From Planctomycetota bacterium (GTDB lineage: Bacteria; Planctomycetota; JAPUJT01): 64,000 nt of DNA. The DNA lies in NCBI GenBank assembly GCA_027296055.1, contig JAPUJT010000185.1:42992-106991 (forward strand). Reading direction: 5' to 3'. Below the pieces are notes generated by a model. The model saw nothing but the letters and a program-made list of their open reading frames with translations. It did no database searches and had not been told where the DNA came from. This document shows positions 34,992 through 44,696 of this stretch, piece by piece; positions within the stretch are counted from its first letter, which is position 1, and every line of letters begins with the position of its first letter. A program made the translations under genes and the position numbers.

Positions 34992-36047
34992 CTAGGTGCT
35001 CGGGTCTCCGGACTCGGTCGGACGATCCCGCCCCGAGATCGAATCACGCATTCCCGTGTCCGCCTGGACGTTTCTCAGGTGGAGGTAGTCCATCACTCCC
35101 ATGTTTCCCTGACGGAAGGCCTCCGACATAGCCTTGGGAATCTCCGCCTCGGCGAGCACGACGAGAGCGCGGTTCTCGTGGATCTTGGCCTTGTTCTCCT
35201 GCTCCAGGGCCACGGCCATCGCCCTTCGGACTTCGGCGCGCGCCTGGGCCACCTTCTTGTCCGCCTCCGCCTGATCGGTCTGGAGCTTCGCGCCGATGTT
35301 CTCTCCCACGTCTACGTCGGCGATGTCGATCGAGAGGATCTCGTAGGCCGTCCCGGCATCCAGCCCCTTCGCGAGGACCACCTTCGATATGTGATCCGGG
35401 TTTTCCAGCACTTCCTTGTGGGTATTGGCCGAGCCGATCGCCGAGACGATCCCCTCGCCGACCCGGGCGATGATCGTCTCCTCCGTGGCTCCTCCGACAA
35501 GCCGGTCGAGGTTCGCGCGAACCGTGACGCGCGCCTTGGCCTTGAGCTGGATTCCGTCCTTGGCGACGGCGTCGATCGTCGACCTCCCCTTGGTCGGGTC
35601 GGGCGAGTCGATCACTCGAGGGTTCACGCTCGTCTGGACGGCCTCGAGAACGTTCCGGCCGGCGAGATCGATGGCCGCCGCCCGCTCGAACTCCAGATTG
35701 ATATTGGCCTTGTTCGCGGCGATCAGGGCCTGGACGACCCGGGGCACGTTGCCTCGCGCCAGGTAGTGCGCCTCCAGCTTGTCGGTGTCGAGATCGATGC
35801 CGGCCTTGGTCGCCATGATCCGGGCGTGAATGATCACACGGGGGCTTACCTGCCGGAGCCTCATCCCCACGATGTTCACGATGCTCACATGGGCCTTCGA
35901 GAGGTACGCCTGGAGCCAGAGCGAGCCGTAAGTGAAACCAAAGACCGAGAGCACGAGGCCGAAGACCACTACGACGGAGACGATGACAATCAACACGATG
36001 CTCCCGCCGCTTTCAGCGCCTTGTGCCGCCAGTGCCAGTAGATTCAT
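34992..36047 (-). CDS. floA: flotillin-like protein FloA
   Basis: 351 residues, normal length for FloA (about 330). A hydrophobic N-terminal hairpin (residues 16-42) embeds in the inner leaflet. The SPFH-like region follows ([40 protein letters not shown]) and then the Ala/Glu-rich segment [20 protein letters not shown] typical of flotillins. FloA organises membrane microdomains. The two NfeD-type genes immediately upstream are its usual partners. AGGGGG precedes the ATG. Confidence 0.93.
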   Translation of the reverse strand: MNLLALAAQGAESGGSIVLIVIVSVVVVFGLVLSVFGFTYGSLWLQAYLSKAHVSIVNIVGMRLRQVSPRVIIHARIMATKAGIDLDTDKLEAHYLARGNVPRVVQALIAANKANINLEFERAAAIDLAGRNVLEAVQTSVNPRVIDSPDPTKGRSTIDAVAKDGIQLKAKARVTVRANLDRLVGGATEETIIARVGEGIVSAIGSANTHKEVLENPDHISKVVLAKGLDAGTAYEILSIDIADVDVGENIGAKLQTDQAEADKKVAQARAEVRRAMAVALEQENKAKIHENRALVVLAEAEIPKAMSEAFRQGNMGVMDYLHLRNVQADTGMRDSISGRDRPTESGDPST

Positions 36048-36140
36048 ATCGTGGTCCCCCTATGCATGGCTTCCGCCTCGATAATCAGACAAAGATATCC
36101 AAGTGTTTCCTGTTAGTCAGACGAAGCGAACCAACGGCTC

Positions 36141-36605
36141 CTAGCCGTCCAAGTCTTTGACGACGACTCGGTTTCCCTCGACCTCGATCACCTTGACCCG
36201 GGCGTCCTTGTCGACCATCTCCCCCGCCGTCACCACATCGACACGATCGCCGTCGAAGATCGCCATCCCGGATGGGCGGAGGGTGGTGGCCGCCGTCCCC
36301 TCCTGCCCGAGCAGCTCTTTGAGCTCCTCTCGCGCGGACGAGTACCCGTCTGCCCGGGTGAGTGACTTGCGGAGCGTGAACCGCTGGATGGCCAGGCGAA
36401 GCAGGAAAAATCCGGCCACGAGCGTGAACCCCATCACCACCAACCCGGCGACCGTGCTCTTGGCGGTGATCCCGATGAGGGCGAAGGAGATCAGGAGAAG
36501 CCCGATCGACCCCGCGACCAGGCCGGGGACGAACAGCTCGACGATCAGCAATCCGAAGCCGAGGATGTACATCAGGATCAGGTACTCTATGCCGATGCTG
36601 TCCAA
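36141..36605 (-). CDS. NfeD-family membrane protein (short form)
   Basis: 154 residues from a TTG at 36605; AAGGA lies seven bases upstream, inside the end of the previous gene. Several membrane helices (LILMYILGFGLLIVELFVPG, LVVMGFTLVAGFFLLRLAIQ) are followed by a soluble OB-fold NfeD domain near 95-150 (LLGQEGTAATTLRPSGMAIF, VKVIEVEGNRVVVKD). It lacks the protease part that the larger NfeD gene carries. Such short NfeD proteins are thought to bridge flotillins and membrane proteases. It lies between the protease-type NfeD and floA. Confidence 0.88.
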   Translation of the reverse strand: MDSIGIEYLILMYILGFGLLIVELFVPGLVAGSIGLLLISFALIGITAKSTVAGLVVMGFTLVAGFFLLRLAIQRFTLRKSLTRADGYSSAREELKELLGQEGTAATTLRPSGMAIFDGDRVDVVTAGEMVDKDARVKVIEVEGNRVVVKDLDG

Positions 36606-36608
36606 CTC

Positions 36609-38174
36609 CTAGTCCTTTCTCACGATGATCCTGTTGCCTGAGGTGTCCAGGATGATGATGCGCTCTCCCGGCTCGATAAAATCCCCCTGCGCCGCGGCAT
36701 CGTAGGTCACGCCCTCTACCTCGATCTTGCCGGCTGGTCGCAGGACGGTCCGGCTGATTCCCGTCTTCCCTATCAGGGCCTCCCCCATCTCCACCTGGGC
36801 GGCATAGCCGTCTTCCGCAGGGATGGAAGTCGACAGCATTATCCGCTCCAGCACCGGAATCCGAGAGAGGTTTCGCGCCAGTACGACGAGGGCCACGACG
36901 AAGGCCCCTATGGCGATGAAGATCCAGGTTACCGCTTCTTGCAGCTCAAACCAATGAAAACTTGTGCTCGGGAGCTGGAAGGGTCCGATGGAGACGACCG
37001 AGAGGATCAGGCCCGAAAGAGCCAGAACGATCCCGGCGATTCCCGCGATCCCGAACCCCGGAATGACGAAGACCTCCGCCGCGATGAGGATGAGCCCTGC
37101 CGCGAACATGATGATCTCGATCCATTGCGCCAGCCCCGCAAGGTGGCTCGCATAGAAGAGAAGCACGAAGCAGACGATCCCGACGACCCCTGGAAGGCCG
37201 AACCCCGGAGCTTTCATCTCCAGGAAGACTCCCACCAGGCCCACGAGGATCAGCAGCGCCTTGGCCGGCATGGAGTTGAGGAGCTTGACGAAGTTCTCCC
37301 ACCAGAGGACGGGCAGATAGCCGACCTCCTCCGACTTTAGCTCATAGAGGGAGACCAGCTCTTCAAGGTTGTCCACGAGCAGGCGCGCAAATCCATACTC
37401 CATGGCCTCCTCCCCATGCATCGTGAGGATTTCACCCTCATCGACGATGATAGGGATCGAGACCTCTTCGCCATCCACGATCACGACGAATCGTCGCCGC
37501 TCGTCACCTCCCGAAAAGGTATCCGACTCCTCGAAGATCTGCAGATCCCGGAGCTTCGTCTCGCTCCACGAATAGAGATCTTCCCGCTCGACGAATTCAT
37601 GGGGCAGCCCCTCCGCTCCGGGGATCCGGAGAACCTCGATCCGCGGGCTGACCATCGCCTTGGTAAGTGCCACGGGGTAGTTTCGGTTCTCATCCTGGGC
37701 GTAGGCGACCATCTTCCCCCGGAACGCCGACTCCATCTTCTCTCCCGCAGGTTTGGGAGGACCTGTCATGGAGGGAAAGACGGGCTGGCAATCCCCGAGG
37801 GTGGCACGGGGATGCATCACGATCTCGTCGCAGGAGAGAGCGATGAACGCCCCCGCCGAAATAGCCTTGTTGGGGATGTAGGCGACCTTCTTGACGCCGG
37901 TGGTCGTGTCGATCATGTGGGCGATCGACTCGGCATAGTCGACGCGTCCGCCGTAGGAGTCGATCTCGAAGAAGATCACCTCGGCCCCACGCTCCAGCGC
38001 AATGTCGATTCGCCGCTGGATCGTGGTGAGCATCACTCCATCGACTTCGCCCTCGACGGGGATCCTACAGGCTCGGACCTGTTTCTGGGCGGAGTAGGTG
38101 GATCCCAGGAGGGTGACGAGGGCAAGCAGGGCGCCCGCGGGGAGGGTGAGATTGCGGCGGATCGATACTTTCAC
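36609..38174 (-). CDS. NfeD-family membrane serine protease (ClpP-like, long form)
   Basis: 521 residues. A signal/anchor helix is followed by a ClpP-class protease domain (about 35-260). It has IDSYGGRVDYAESIAHMI and the catalytic Ser106 in NKAISAGAFIAL, as in 1510-type archaeal and bacterial NfeD proteases. Four to five membrane helices (about 305-440) and the OB-fold NfeD domain (about 455-521, GKTGISRTVLRPAGKIEVEG, GNRIIVRKD) follow. It should cleave membrane proteins such as stomatin/flotillin-type substrates. With the short NfeD and floA it makes a compact membrane-quality operon. Confidence 0.9.
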   Translation of the reverse strand: MKVSIRRNLTLPAGALLALVTLLGSTYSAQKQVRACRIPVEGEVDGVMLTTIQRRIDIALERGAEVIFFEIDSYGGRVDYAESIAHMIDTTTGVKKVAYIPNKAISAGAFIALSCDEIVMHPRATLGDCQPVFPSMTGPPKPAGEKMESAFRGKMVAYAQDENRNYPVALTKAMVSPRIEVLRIPGAEGLPHEFVEREDLYSWSETKLRDLQIFEESDTFSGGDERRRFVVIVDGEEVSIPIIVDEGEILTMHGEEAMEYGFARLLVDNLEELVSLYELKSEEVGYLPVLWWENFVKLLNSMPAKALLILVGLVGVFLEMKAPGFGLPGVVGIVCFVLLFYASHLAGLAQWIEIIMFAAGLILIAAEVFVIPGFGIAGIAGIVLALSGLILSVVSIGPFQLPSTSFHWFELQEAVTWIFIAIGAFVVALVVLARNLSRIPVLERIMLSTSIPAEDGYAAQVEMGEALIGKTGISRTVLRPAGKIEVEGVTYDAAAQGDFIEPGERIIILDTSGNRIIVRKD

Positions 38175-38407
38175 AGACGCTCCATCCGCTCAATTTCCGT
38201 AGGTTTCCAGAATCATCAGTACGGGTTTGCAACCGACAACATTATATCGCTGTTGGAGGTCCTTTCAAGCGAAGACGACCTCCAGGACGCTAATGGCGGC
38301 CGAATTCGTCGGGTTGCGCGACCCGTTCTTGTCGGGCGCCGTGCGTGAGGCTACGATCACCCCCTTCACTCAGAAGTTATCGCGCAACGACATAAGGGGG
38401 AAACGGC

Positions 38408-40975
38408 ATGCGCATCTCCACGATCCATCTTCTGGCCATCGGGTTCGTTCTGTCCCTACTGGGCTCGACCCCCGCGGAAGTCGCGCGGGAAAACGACGTC
38501 CTGGCTATCCGGGGAGGCAAGATCCTGACCGTGACGAAGGGGGTGATCGACGGGGGAACGATCATCGTGACGGATGGAAAGATCACCGCCGTCGGACCGG
38601 CGGATGAGGTCGTCGTTCCGGATGGAGCCAGGGTCCGTGACGCCACGGGCCTCATCATCATCCCAGGCCTGGTGGATACCCACTCCCACATCGGTATCTA
38701 TTCTCGCCCCAGCGTCCGGGCCAACTCGGATGGGAACGAGGGGAGCGGACCCGTTCAGCCGCTCGTGCGTGCGCTCGACGCGATCTATCCGGCGGATCCG
38801 GGCATGAGGATGGCGACCGCCGGAGGGATCACGACGGCCAACATCATGCCGGGCAGCGGGAACGTCATGGGGGGCCAGACCGCGTACGTCAAGCTTCGCG
38901 GCAGGACCGTGGAGGAGATGCTGATCGATCTGGGAGATCGAGCGGGCGGGATGAAGATGGCGAACGGGGAGAACCCGAAGAGGAACTACGGAAGCCGGAA
39001 CGAGGCCCCCGGCACCCGGATGAAGGTGGCGGCCCTACAGCGGGGGATCTTCGTGAAGGCGCAGGAGTACAAGAAGAAGTGGGAGAGGCACGCAAAGGAC
39101 AAGGAGGAAGGGAAGAAAACAAAGCCTCCTCGCCGCGACATCTCCCTGGAGCCTGTCGTCGAGATTCTGGAGGGAAAGCGGACGGTTCACTTCCACACGC
39201 ACCGAGCCGACGACATCCTCACCGTCATGCGTCTGGCGGACGAGTTCGGTTTCGAGGTGGTCCTGCAGCACGTCACGGAGGCGCACCTCGTCGCGGATGA
39301 GATTGCCCGACGAGGCCGGCCCGTCTCGCTGATCATCGTGGAGTCGCCGGGCGGAAAGCACGAGGCGATCCACCTGAAGTTCGAGAACCCGGCCATCTGC
39401 CAGAAGGCAGGAGTGAAGGTCGCCATCCATACGGACGATCCGATCACCCACAGTCGCCTCTTCCTTCGCTCCGGCGCCCTGGCGGTGAGGGGGGGGATGT
39501 CTCCCGCTGAGGCTCTCAAGGCCCTGACGATTCACCCGGCGGAGATGCTCCATCTCGAGTCTCGGATCGGATCGATCGAGGTGGGTAAGGACGGCGATCT
39601 GGTCCTCCTCAGCGGCAATCCGTTCAGCGTCTATACGAGGGTCATGGCCACGTATATCGAAGGGGACCTGGTGTTCGACAGGTCGCGCCCCGAAGACCTT
39701 CCCTACGCCGTCGGCGGTTTCGACGTACGCCGGACCATCTCCGGCGAGCCGTACCCTCCCGAGCCGATGCCGTCGGTGGTCCTCGAGCCTAAGGGGGCAC
39801 GCGGAGTGGCTGACGGCTCTCGTTTCGCCGTCATTGCCGGCAGGATCCGTCCTGCGGTGGGACCGGAAATCTCCGAAGGCGTCATTCTCGTCGAGGGGGG
39901 CAAGATCTCCAAGGTGGGGGCTCGAGCGGACATCCCGATCCCCGACGGATGGCCCGTGGTCTCCGCCGCCGTGGTGACCCCGGGTTTCATCGACGCCCAC
40001 TCCTCGGTTGGACTGAGCGGCCTCTTCAACGTCCGGGGGGATCAGGATCATGATGAGCTCGTCGATCCCGACCAGTCTGCGCTTCGTGTCCTCGACGGTT
40101 TCAACCCCCGGGAGCCGCTCCTCGACTACCTCTTGAAACACGGGGTGACCACGATCCAATGCATGCCGGGTCCGGGCAACCCGATCGCCGGCCAGGCGGC
40201 GATTTTCCGGACCCATGGGAACTCGGCGGACGAGATGCTGATCCGCTCTCCATCCTCGCTGGTATTCAACCTCGGCGAGCGGCCGAAGGCGGTGTACGGG
40301 GAACGAAGGCAGGCGCCGACGACGCGCATGGGGACGGCCGCCGTGATCCGGAAGGCCCTTGTGAGTGCGCGCCACCCGGAGCGGAAGGAGGGGGAGGAGC
40401 CCGGCCGCGACCTGGGGAGGGAGGCCCTGATTCAGGCCCTCGATGGAAACATTCCATCCATCTTCGTGGCGCACCGCGAGGACGACATCCAGACGGCTCT
40501 CCGTCTCTCACGGGAATTCGGTCTGAAGTGCATCCTCAGCCAGGCGACCGAGGGATATGTCGTGGCGGATGCGCTTCGATCCGCGGAAGTGGCCGTCCTC
40601 GTCGGTCCCACACTGCAGCGACCCGGAGGCCTGGAGACGCATAACGCCTCTTATGAAAACGCTGCGCGACTGAGGGACGCCGGCGTTCCGCTTGCCATCA
40701 CGTCTGGCTTCGAGTCTTACGTTCCGAAGACACACCTGATCCACTTCGAGGCGGCCCTCGCTGCGGTGAACGGTCTTCGCCGCGACCGAGCCCTCGAGGC
40801 GATCACGATCGGGGCGGCGAGGATTCTCGATATCGACGACGAGTACGGCAGCATCGAGCCGGGGAAGGTCGCAGACCTCGTGCTCTTCGACGGGGATCCG
40901 TTCGAGTACGTCTCTCAGGTCAGTAAGGTCTTCGCCGGCGGGGAGCTCGTCTTCGACAGGAACCCTACAGAATAG
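38408..40975 (+). CDS. secreted tandem amidohydrolase, second half degenerate
   Basis: 855 residues with a signal peptide and AGGGGG before the ATG. Two amidohydrolase-like domains are joined. The first (about 30-440) has the metal motif DTHSH (His92, His94), HFHTHRADD, LQHVTEAH and HTDDPITHS, and ends with a normal IEVGKDGDLVLLSGNPF. The second (about 455-855) has the same plan but reads DAHSS where HxH is expected and TSGFESY where HTDDP is expected, so it has lost metal ligands. It ends in IEPGKVADLVLFDGDPFEYV. The first half probably hydrolyses a cyclic amide or peptide-like compound outside the cytoplasm; the second is likely structural or regulatory. Confidence 0.88.
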   Translation: MRISTIHLLAIGFVLSLLGSTPAEVARENDVLAIRGGKILTVTKGVIDGGTIIVTDGKITAVGPADEVVVPDGARVRDATGLIIIPGLVDTHSHIGIYSRPSVRANSDGNEGSGPVQPLVRALDAIYPADPGMRMATAGGITTANIMPGSGNVMGGQTAYVKLRGRTVEEMLIDLGDRAGGMKMANGENPKRNYGSRNEAPGTRMKVAALQRGIFVKAQEYKKKWERHAKDKEEGKKTKPPRRDISLEPVVEILEGKRTVHFHTHRADDILTVMRLADEFGFEVVLQHVTEAHLVADEIARRGRPVSLIIVESPGGKHEAIHLKFENPAICQKAGVKVAIHTDDPITHSRLFLRSGALAVRGGMSPAEALKALTIHPAEMLHLESRIGSIEVGKDGDLVLLSGNPFSVYTRVMATYIEGDLVFDRSRPEDLPYAVGGFDVRRTISGEPYPPEPMPSVVLEPKGARGVADGSRFAVIAGRIRPAVGPEISEGVILVEGGKISKVGARADIPIPDGWPVVSAAVVTPGFIDAHSSVGLSGLFNVRGDQDHDELVDPDQSALRVLDGFNPREPLLDYLLKHGVTTIQCMPGPGNPIAGQAAIFRTHGNSADEMLIRSPSSLVFNLGERPKAVYGERRQAPTTRMGTAAVIRKALVSARHPERKEGEEPGRDLGREALIQALDGNIPSIFVAHREDDIQTALRLSREFGLKCILSQATEGYVVADALRSAEVAVLVGPTLQRPGGLETHNASYENAARLRDAGVPLAITSGFESYVPKTHLIHFEAALAAVNGLRRDRALEAITIGAARILDIDDEYGSIEPGKVADLVLFDGDPFEYVSQVSKVFAGGELVFDRNPTE

Positions 40976-41076
40976 GCACGCGGTGTGCGGTCTGATGGTC
41001 TTGACGGCGATCCCCTACCTCGTATGCTGAGGATTCTCCGCAGATCGTCCGGATCGTCCACGGGAGGCAGTATCGA

Positions 41077-42240
41077 ATGGCTTGGATCATCAAGTGGATC
41101 GTCATCCTCGGGGTCCTGGTGGGGGGAGTGTTCGCGCTGAAGTTGACGGTCTTCATCAAGGAGCCGGTCGAAGTCTCTCTTCATCTTGTCGGCAAAGGCC
41201 TTGTGGAACGGACGGTCACCAACAGCCGCGCCGGCACGGTGAAGACGCGTCGCCGGTCCAGGCTGAGCCCGGAAGTGTCGGGCAGGATCATGGAGATCCC
41301 GTTTCGCGAGGGGAAGCGAGTCGAGGAAGGCGACGTCCTCGTTCGCCTGGACCCGAGCTCGGCGATGGCGGCCCTTCATCTCGGAAAAATGCAGCTCGAG
41401 ACGGCGGGAGCGGAAGTGGAAGAGGTTCGAGCGCGCCGCGAGCAGGTCGCCAGGGAGCTGGAGAGGAAGACGAAGCTCTTCGAGGATGGGGCGATCTCTG
41501 AGGAGATCGTGGATGACTTCCGGAGCCGCTACAAGGTCATCGTCGCCGCCGTGACGGCGGCCGAGGCACGGGTCGAGACGGCCAGGGCGGCGGTGGACCG
41601 AGCCCTGGTGGAGAAGGAGAAGACCGAGGTCCGTGCGCCGTTTCCAGGCGTCGTCTCCGCGGTCTATGCGGAAGTGGGGGAGCTGGCCACGCCAATGAAC
41701 TCGCCCGGTGACATCGCCATCACGTCCGGACCGATCCTCGAAGTCGTCAACCTGGACCGGCTCTACGTTCGAGCGGAGATCGATGAAGTGGATATGGGAG
41801 AGCTCGAGGAGGACCTCCCGGTGCGCATCACCCTCGACCCGTTCCCCGACACGAGCTTCGCGGGACGGGTCACGCGCGTGGCCCCGATCGTATCGGCTAT
41901 CCAGGAAAGGAACCGGACGGTCGAGATCGAGGTCGTCTTCGATCGACCCGAGGACACGAACGGCCTGCTGCCGGGAACGTCCGCGGACGTCGAGGTAATC
42001 CTGGAATCGCGCGATGACTCCGTCCGGATCCCTTCACACGCGCTGCTCGAGGGGGATCGCGTCCTGATGTTGAACGGATCACACCTCGTTGCCAGGAATC
42101 TGGAGATCGGGCTACGCAACTGGGACTTCGTCGAGGTGATCTCGGGGCTGGAAGAGGGCGAGCAGGTCGTGGTGAATCTGGACCGGGAGGAGATCAAGAT
42201 AGGGGCCGAGGCGGTGGGGTCGTTGGAGGAGAAGGAGTAG
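41077..42240 (+). CDS. HlyD/RND-type periplasmic adaptor (membrane fusion protein)
   Basis: 387 residues. One N-terminal membrane helix (WIVILGVLVGGVFALKLTVF) is followed by a lipoyl/barrel-sandwich half (SPEVSGRIMEIPFREGKRVE, EGDVLVRLDP), a coiled-coil hairpin (about 100-185) and the second lipoyl half (VRAPFPGVVSAVYAEVGELA). A beta-barrel and C-terminal membrane-proximal domain end the protein (LEEGEQVVVNLDRE). Adaptors of this class link an inner-membrane pump to an outer-membrane channel. No pump or channel gene follows, which is unusual; the ABC unit at 19-23 kb is far away. GGGAGG precedes the ATG. Confidence 0.9.
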   Translation: MAWIIKWIVILGVLVGGVFALKLTVFIKEPVEVSLHLVGKGLVERTVTNSRAGTVKTRRRSRLSPEVSGRIMEIPFREGKRVEEGDVLVRLDPSSAMAALHLGKMQLETAGAEVEEVRARREQVARELERKTKLFEDGAISEEIVDDFRSRYKVIVAAVTAAEARVETARAAVDRALVEKEKTEVRAPFPGVVSAVYAEVGELATPMNSPGDIAITSGPILEVVNLDRLYVRAEIDEVDMGELEEDLPVRITLDPFPDTSFAGRVTRVAPIVSAIQERNRTVEIEVVFDRPEDTNGLLPGTSADVEVILESRDDSVRIPSHALLEGDRVLMLNGSHLVARNLEIGLRNWDFVEVISGLEEGEQVVVNLDREEIKIGAEAVGSLEEKE

Positions 42241-42380
42241 ATTCCGTGGTCGCCCTATCTTGAATTGTTCAAATCGTTCGGCGCGTGAATCCGGACCTCT
42301 CTGCGTGAACGGTAGCCGAAAGACCAATCTCGATCCTCCGCATCCTTATAGATGTCAAGGCTTGCGCCGTCGCCGTCGAC

Positions 42381-42409
42381 TTGATTTGTGCGAACACGTT
42401 TCGTATAAT
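42381..42409 (+). promoter_or_regulatory. sigma-70-type promoter for the lysine-2,3-aminomutase-like gene
   Basis: TTGATT at 42381-42386, an exact 17-base spacer, and TATAAT at 42404-42409. It lies about 95 bases before the start codon at 42504 and is the best housekeeping-type promoter I see in the window. Confidence 0.75.
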
Positions 42410-42503
42410 ATGCCTATCTCACTTAACGGTAATCGCCCAAACGACACCCCATCGTATTCTCGTCGACGGGCGCTTCGCCTGGTGTTAGCAGGGGAGGTGC
42501 TTC

Positions 42504-43955
42504 ATGGCTCCCGGAACCGAATTTCCCGCCCGAAAGTACCGGGTCTATACCCACAAGAATCTCGAGAGCATTCCGCAGCTTGAAAGGCTGTCCAAGGGAG
42601 AAATGCGCTCTCTGAAGGCGGTCTCGGCCGTTCTACCGTTCCGAGTGAACGAGTACGTTCTCGAGGAGTTGATCGACTGGTCCTCGAGTCCGGATGATCC
42701 GATTTATCTGCTTACGTTTCCCCAGCCGGGGATGCTGCCAGAGGAAGGCCTCCGGCAGATGCTCCGCCTCTACGAGAACGGGGCGTCCGATGAGGAGCGG
42801 GCGGCCGCCGCTCGCGCCATCCAGTTGGGTCTGAATCCGCATCCTTCGGGACAGATGCAGCTCAACGTTCCCGAAGTCAACGGCACGGTGGTCCAGGGCA
42901 TGCAGCACAAGTATCCGGACACCGTCCTCTTTTTTCCGAGCCAGGGTCAGACGTGCCACGCCTACTGCTCCTATTGCTTCCGGTGGGCCCAGTTCGTCGG
43001 CATCGACGAGCTGAAGTTCGCCAACCGGGAGGCGGAGTCGCTGGCCCTCTACGTGGCCGAACACCCGGAGGTGCAGAGCATCCTGTTTACCGGCGGCGAT
43101 CCCTTGATCATGAAGACGAAGATCCTTCGCCGGTACATCGAACCGCTCCTCGCTCCTGGAATGGAGCATGTGACCAGCATCCGGATAGGAACGAAGGCAC
43201 CCGCGTACTGGCCGTACCGATTTCTCACCGATGACGATGCGGACGACCTGTTGCGACTTTTCGAAGATGTCCGCGCTGCCGGCAAGCACCTTGCGGTCAT
43301 GGCCCACTACAGCCATCCGCGAGAGCTGGAGACGGAAGTGGCACAGGCGGCCCTGCGCCGCGTGATCGACACGGGCGCCGTGGTCCGGTGTCAGGCGCCC
43401 CTGATCCGACATGTGAATGATGATGCGGATGTCTGGGCGGCGATGTGGAAGCTCCAGTATCGTCTCGACGCGATCCCTTACTACATGTTCGTAGAGCGCG
43501 ACACGGGAGCCAAAAACTATTTCGAGGTCCCACTGGCGCGAGCCTACCAGATCTTCCGGGACGCGTACGTGCAGGTGACCGGTCTCGCCCGAACGGTCCG
43601 CGGCCCGGCGATGTCCACTTCACCGGGCAAGGTGAGAGTGATCGGCATCACCGAGGTGAGGGGCGAGCGGGTGTTCGTCCTCGAGTTCCTGAGGGCCCGC
43701 GACCCGGGCTGGGTGGGTCGGCCCTTCTTTGCCTGCTTCGACCCGGATGCGACCTGGTTGGATCACCTACGGCCGGCCTTCGGCCGGGATCGATTCTTCT
43801 TCGAAAGTGACCAGGTCCAGCGGCAGCCCGCCGAGAGCCTTCCGCCGGAGCGGACGGATCTCCTGGGTACTCGCTGGGGCGAGAGACCCGTCGAGTACAC
43901 CGACAGCGGGCGAGCCATCTATCACGATCCTCGAATCGACGGCACGCTGTTGTAG
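42504..43955 (+). CDS. lysine-2,3-aminomutase-family radical SAM protein
   Basis: 483 residues; AGGGGAGG(T) precedes the ATG. The radical SAM motif is C151-HAY-C155-SY-C158 (CxxxCxxC) inside QTCHAYCSYCFRWAQF. It is followed by SILFTGGDPLIMKTKILRRY, the KamA-type SAM-binding segment, and PYYMFVERDTGAKNYFEVPL. The position of the PLP Lys typical of KamA is not obvious to me, so it may be a relative of the aminomutases rather than a true lysine 2,3-aminomutase. No acetyltransferase partner (ablB) for acetyl-beta-lysine synthesis is adjacent. It is monocistronic with its own strong promoter. Confidence 0.85.
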   Translation: MAPGTEFPARKYRVYTHKNLESIPQLERLSKGEMRSLKAVSAVLPFRVNEYVLEELIDWSSSPDDPIYLLTFPQPGMLPEEGLRQMLRLYENGASDEERAAAARAIQLGLNPHPSGQMQLNVPEVNGTVVQGMQHKYPDTVLFFPSQGQTCHAYCSYCFRWAQFVGIDELKFANREAESLALYVAEHPEVQSILFTGGDPLIMKTKILRRYIEPLLAPGMEHVTSIRIGTKAPAYWPYRFLTDDDADDLLRLFEDVRAAGKHLAVMAHYSHPRELETEVAQAALRRVIDTGAVVRCQAPLIRHVNDDADVWAAMWKLQYRLDAIPYYMFVERDTGAKNYFEVPLARAYQIFRDAYVQVTGLARTVRGPAMSTSPGKVRVIGITEVRGERVFVLEFLRARDPGWVGRPFFACFDPDATWLDHLRPAFGRDRFFFESDQVQRQPAESLPPERTDLLGTRWGERPVEYTDSGRAIYHDPRIDGTLL

Positions 43956-44147
43956 GACGCCGGTCCTCGACCAAAACCCCAACTCCTCGACCCTTCACCA
44001 CGGCAGAAACGTCTGTTGTTAGCATCTCGTCCCCTCTCTTCGTCTGGGATGTCGGAGGGAGCATCTCTCCCGACAGAAGAGGCTACAGCATTGACGTTGA
44101 CGAAATTGTTGCCGAACATGGGCTCAGCCCGAAGGAGGGCCGTGCCC

Positions 44148-44696
44148 ATGGCCTCGAAAGAGTCGGAGAGCGAACTGAAACGGATAGGTGATGCGACTCA
44201 ACTGGTAGAGCTGGCCCAGGCCGGCGATCGTGAGGCCTTCCGCCGCGTCTATGAGCAGCATGCGGGAATGGTCCACGGCGTCCTGATCTCCTACGTCCGC
44301 CCCCAGGACGCGCAGGACCTGGTCCAGGACGTCTTCCTCAAGGCGTTGCAGGGGATCGGGACCCTACGCGATCCTTCCCGAATTGGCGGGTGGCTGGGAA
44401 CGATAGCGCGAAACCTGGCCCGCGACCGCCTCCGGGCCGCCCGACCCGCAGAGAAGCTGCCTCTCGACATCGAGGACCGGTCGAGGGGAGACGAGATGGC
44501 GGCTCGTGAGATTCTCGAAAGGCTCCAATCTCTCCCGGAGGCCTATCGGGAGACGTTGGCCTTACGGCTCGTGGAGGGAATGACGGGGCGCGAGATTGCC
44601 GACCGAACAGGATTGACGGAAGGTTCCGTACGTGTGAATTTGACGCGAGGTATGAAGTTGTTGCGCGAGAGTCTTGCTCGAGGAGGTTTGCTGTGA
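44148..44696 (+). CDS. ECF RNA polymerase sigma factor (sigma-70 family)
   Basis: 182 residues from the ATG at 44148, chosen for AGGAGGG eight bases upstream; longer in-frame starts lack such a site. Region 2 is QDAQDLVQDVFLKALQGIGT with the linker GWLGTIARNLARDRLRAARP. Region 4 is PEAYRETLALRLVEGMTGRE, then IADRTGLTEGSVRVNLTRGM. It is paired by a GTGA overlap with a FecR-like membrane protein, so it is probably regulated by that protein. Confidence 0.94.
   Translation: MASKESESELKRIGDATQLVELAQAGDREAFRRVYEQHAGMVHGVLISYVRPQDAQDLVQDVFLKALQGIGTLRDPSRIGGWLGTIARNLARDRLRAARPAEKLPLDIEDRSRGDEMAAREILERLQSLPEAYRETLALRLVEGMTGREIADRTGLTEGSVRVNLTRGMKLLRESLARGGLL

Noticed and set aside
39035..40474. 479-codon minus-strand frame opposite the double amidohydrolase
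   Set aside because: The amidohydrolase motifs are on the plus strand; the minus frame is Arg/His-rich with no domain pattern and no ribosome binding site.
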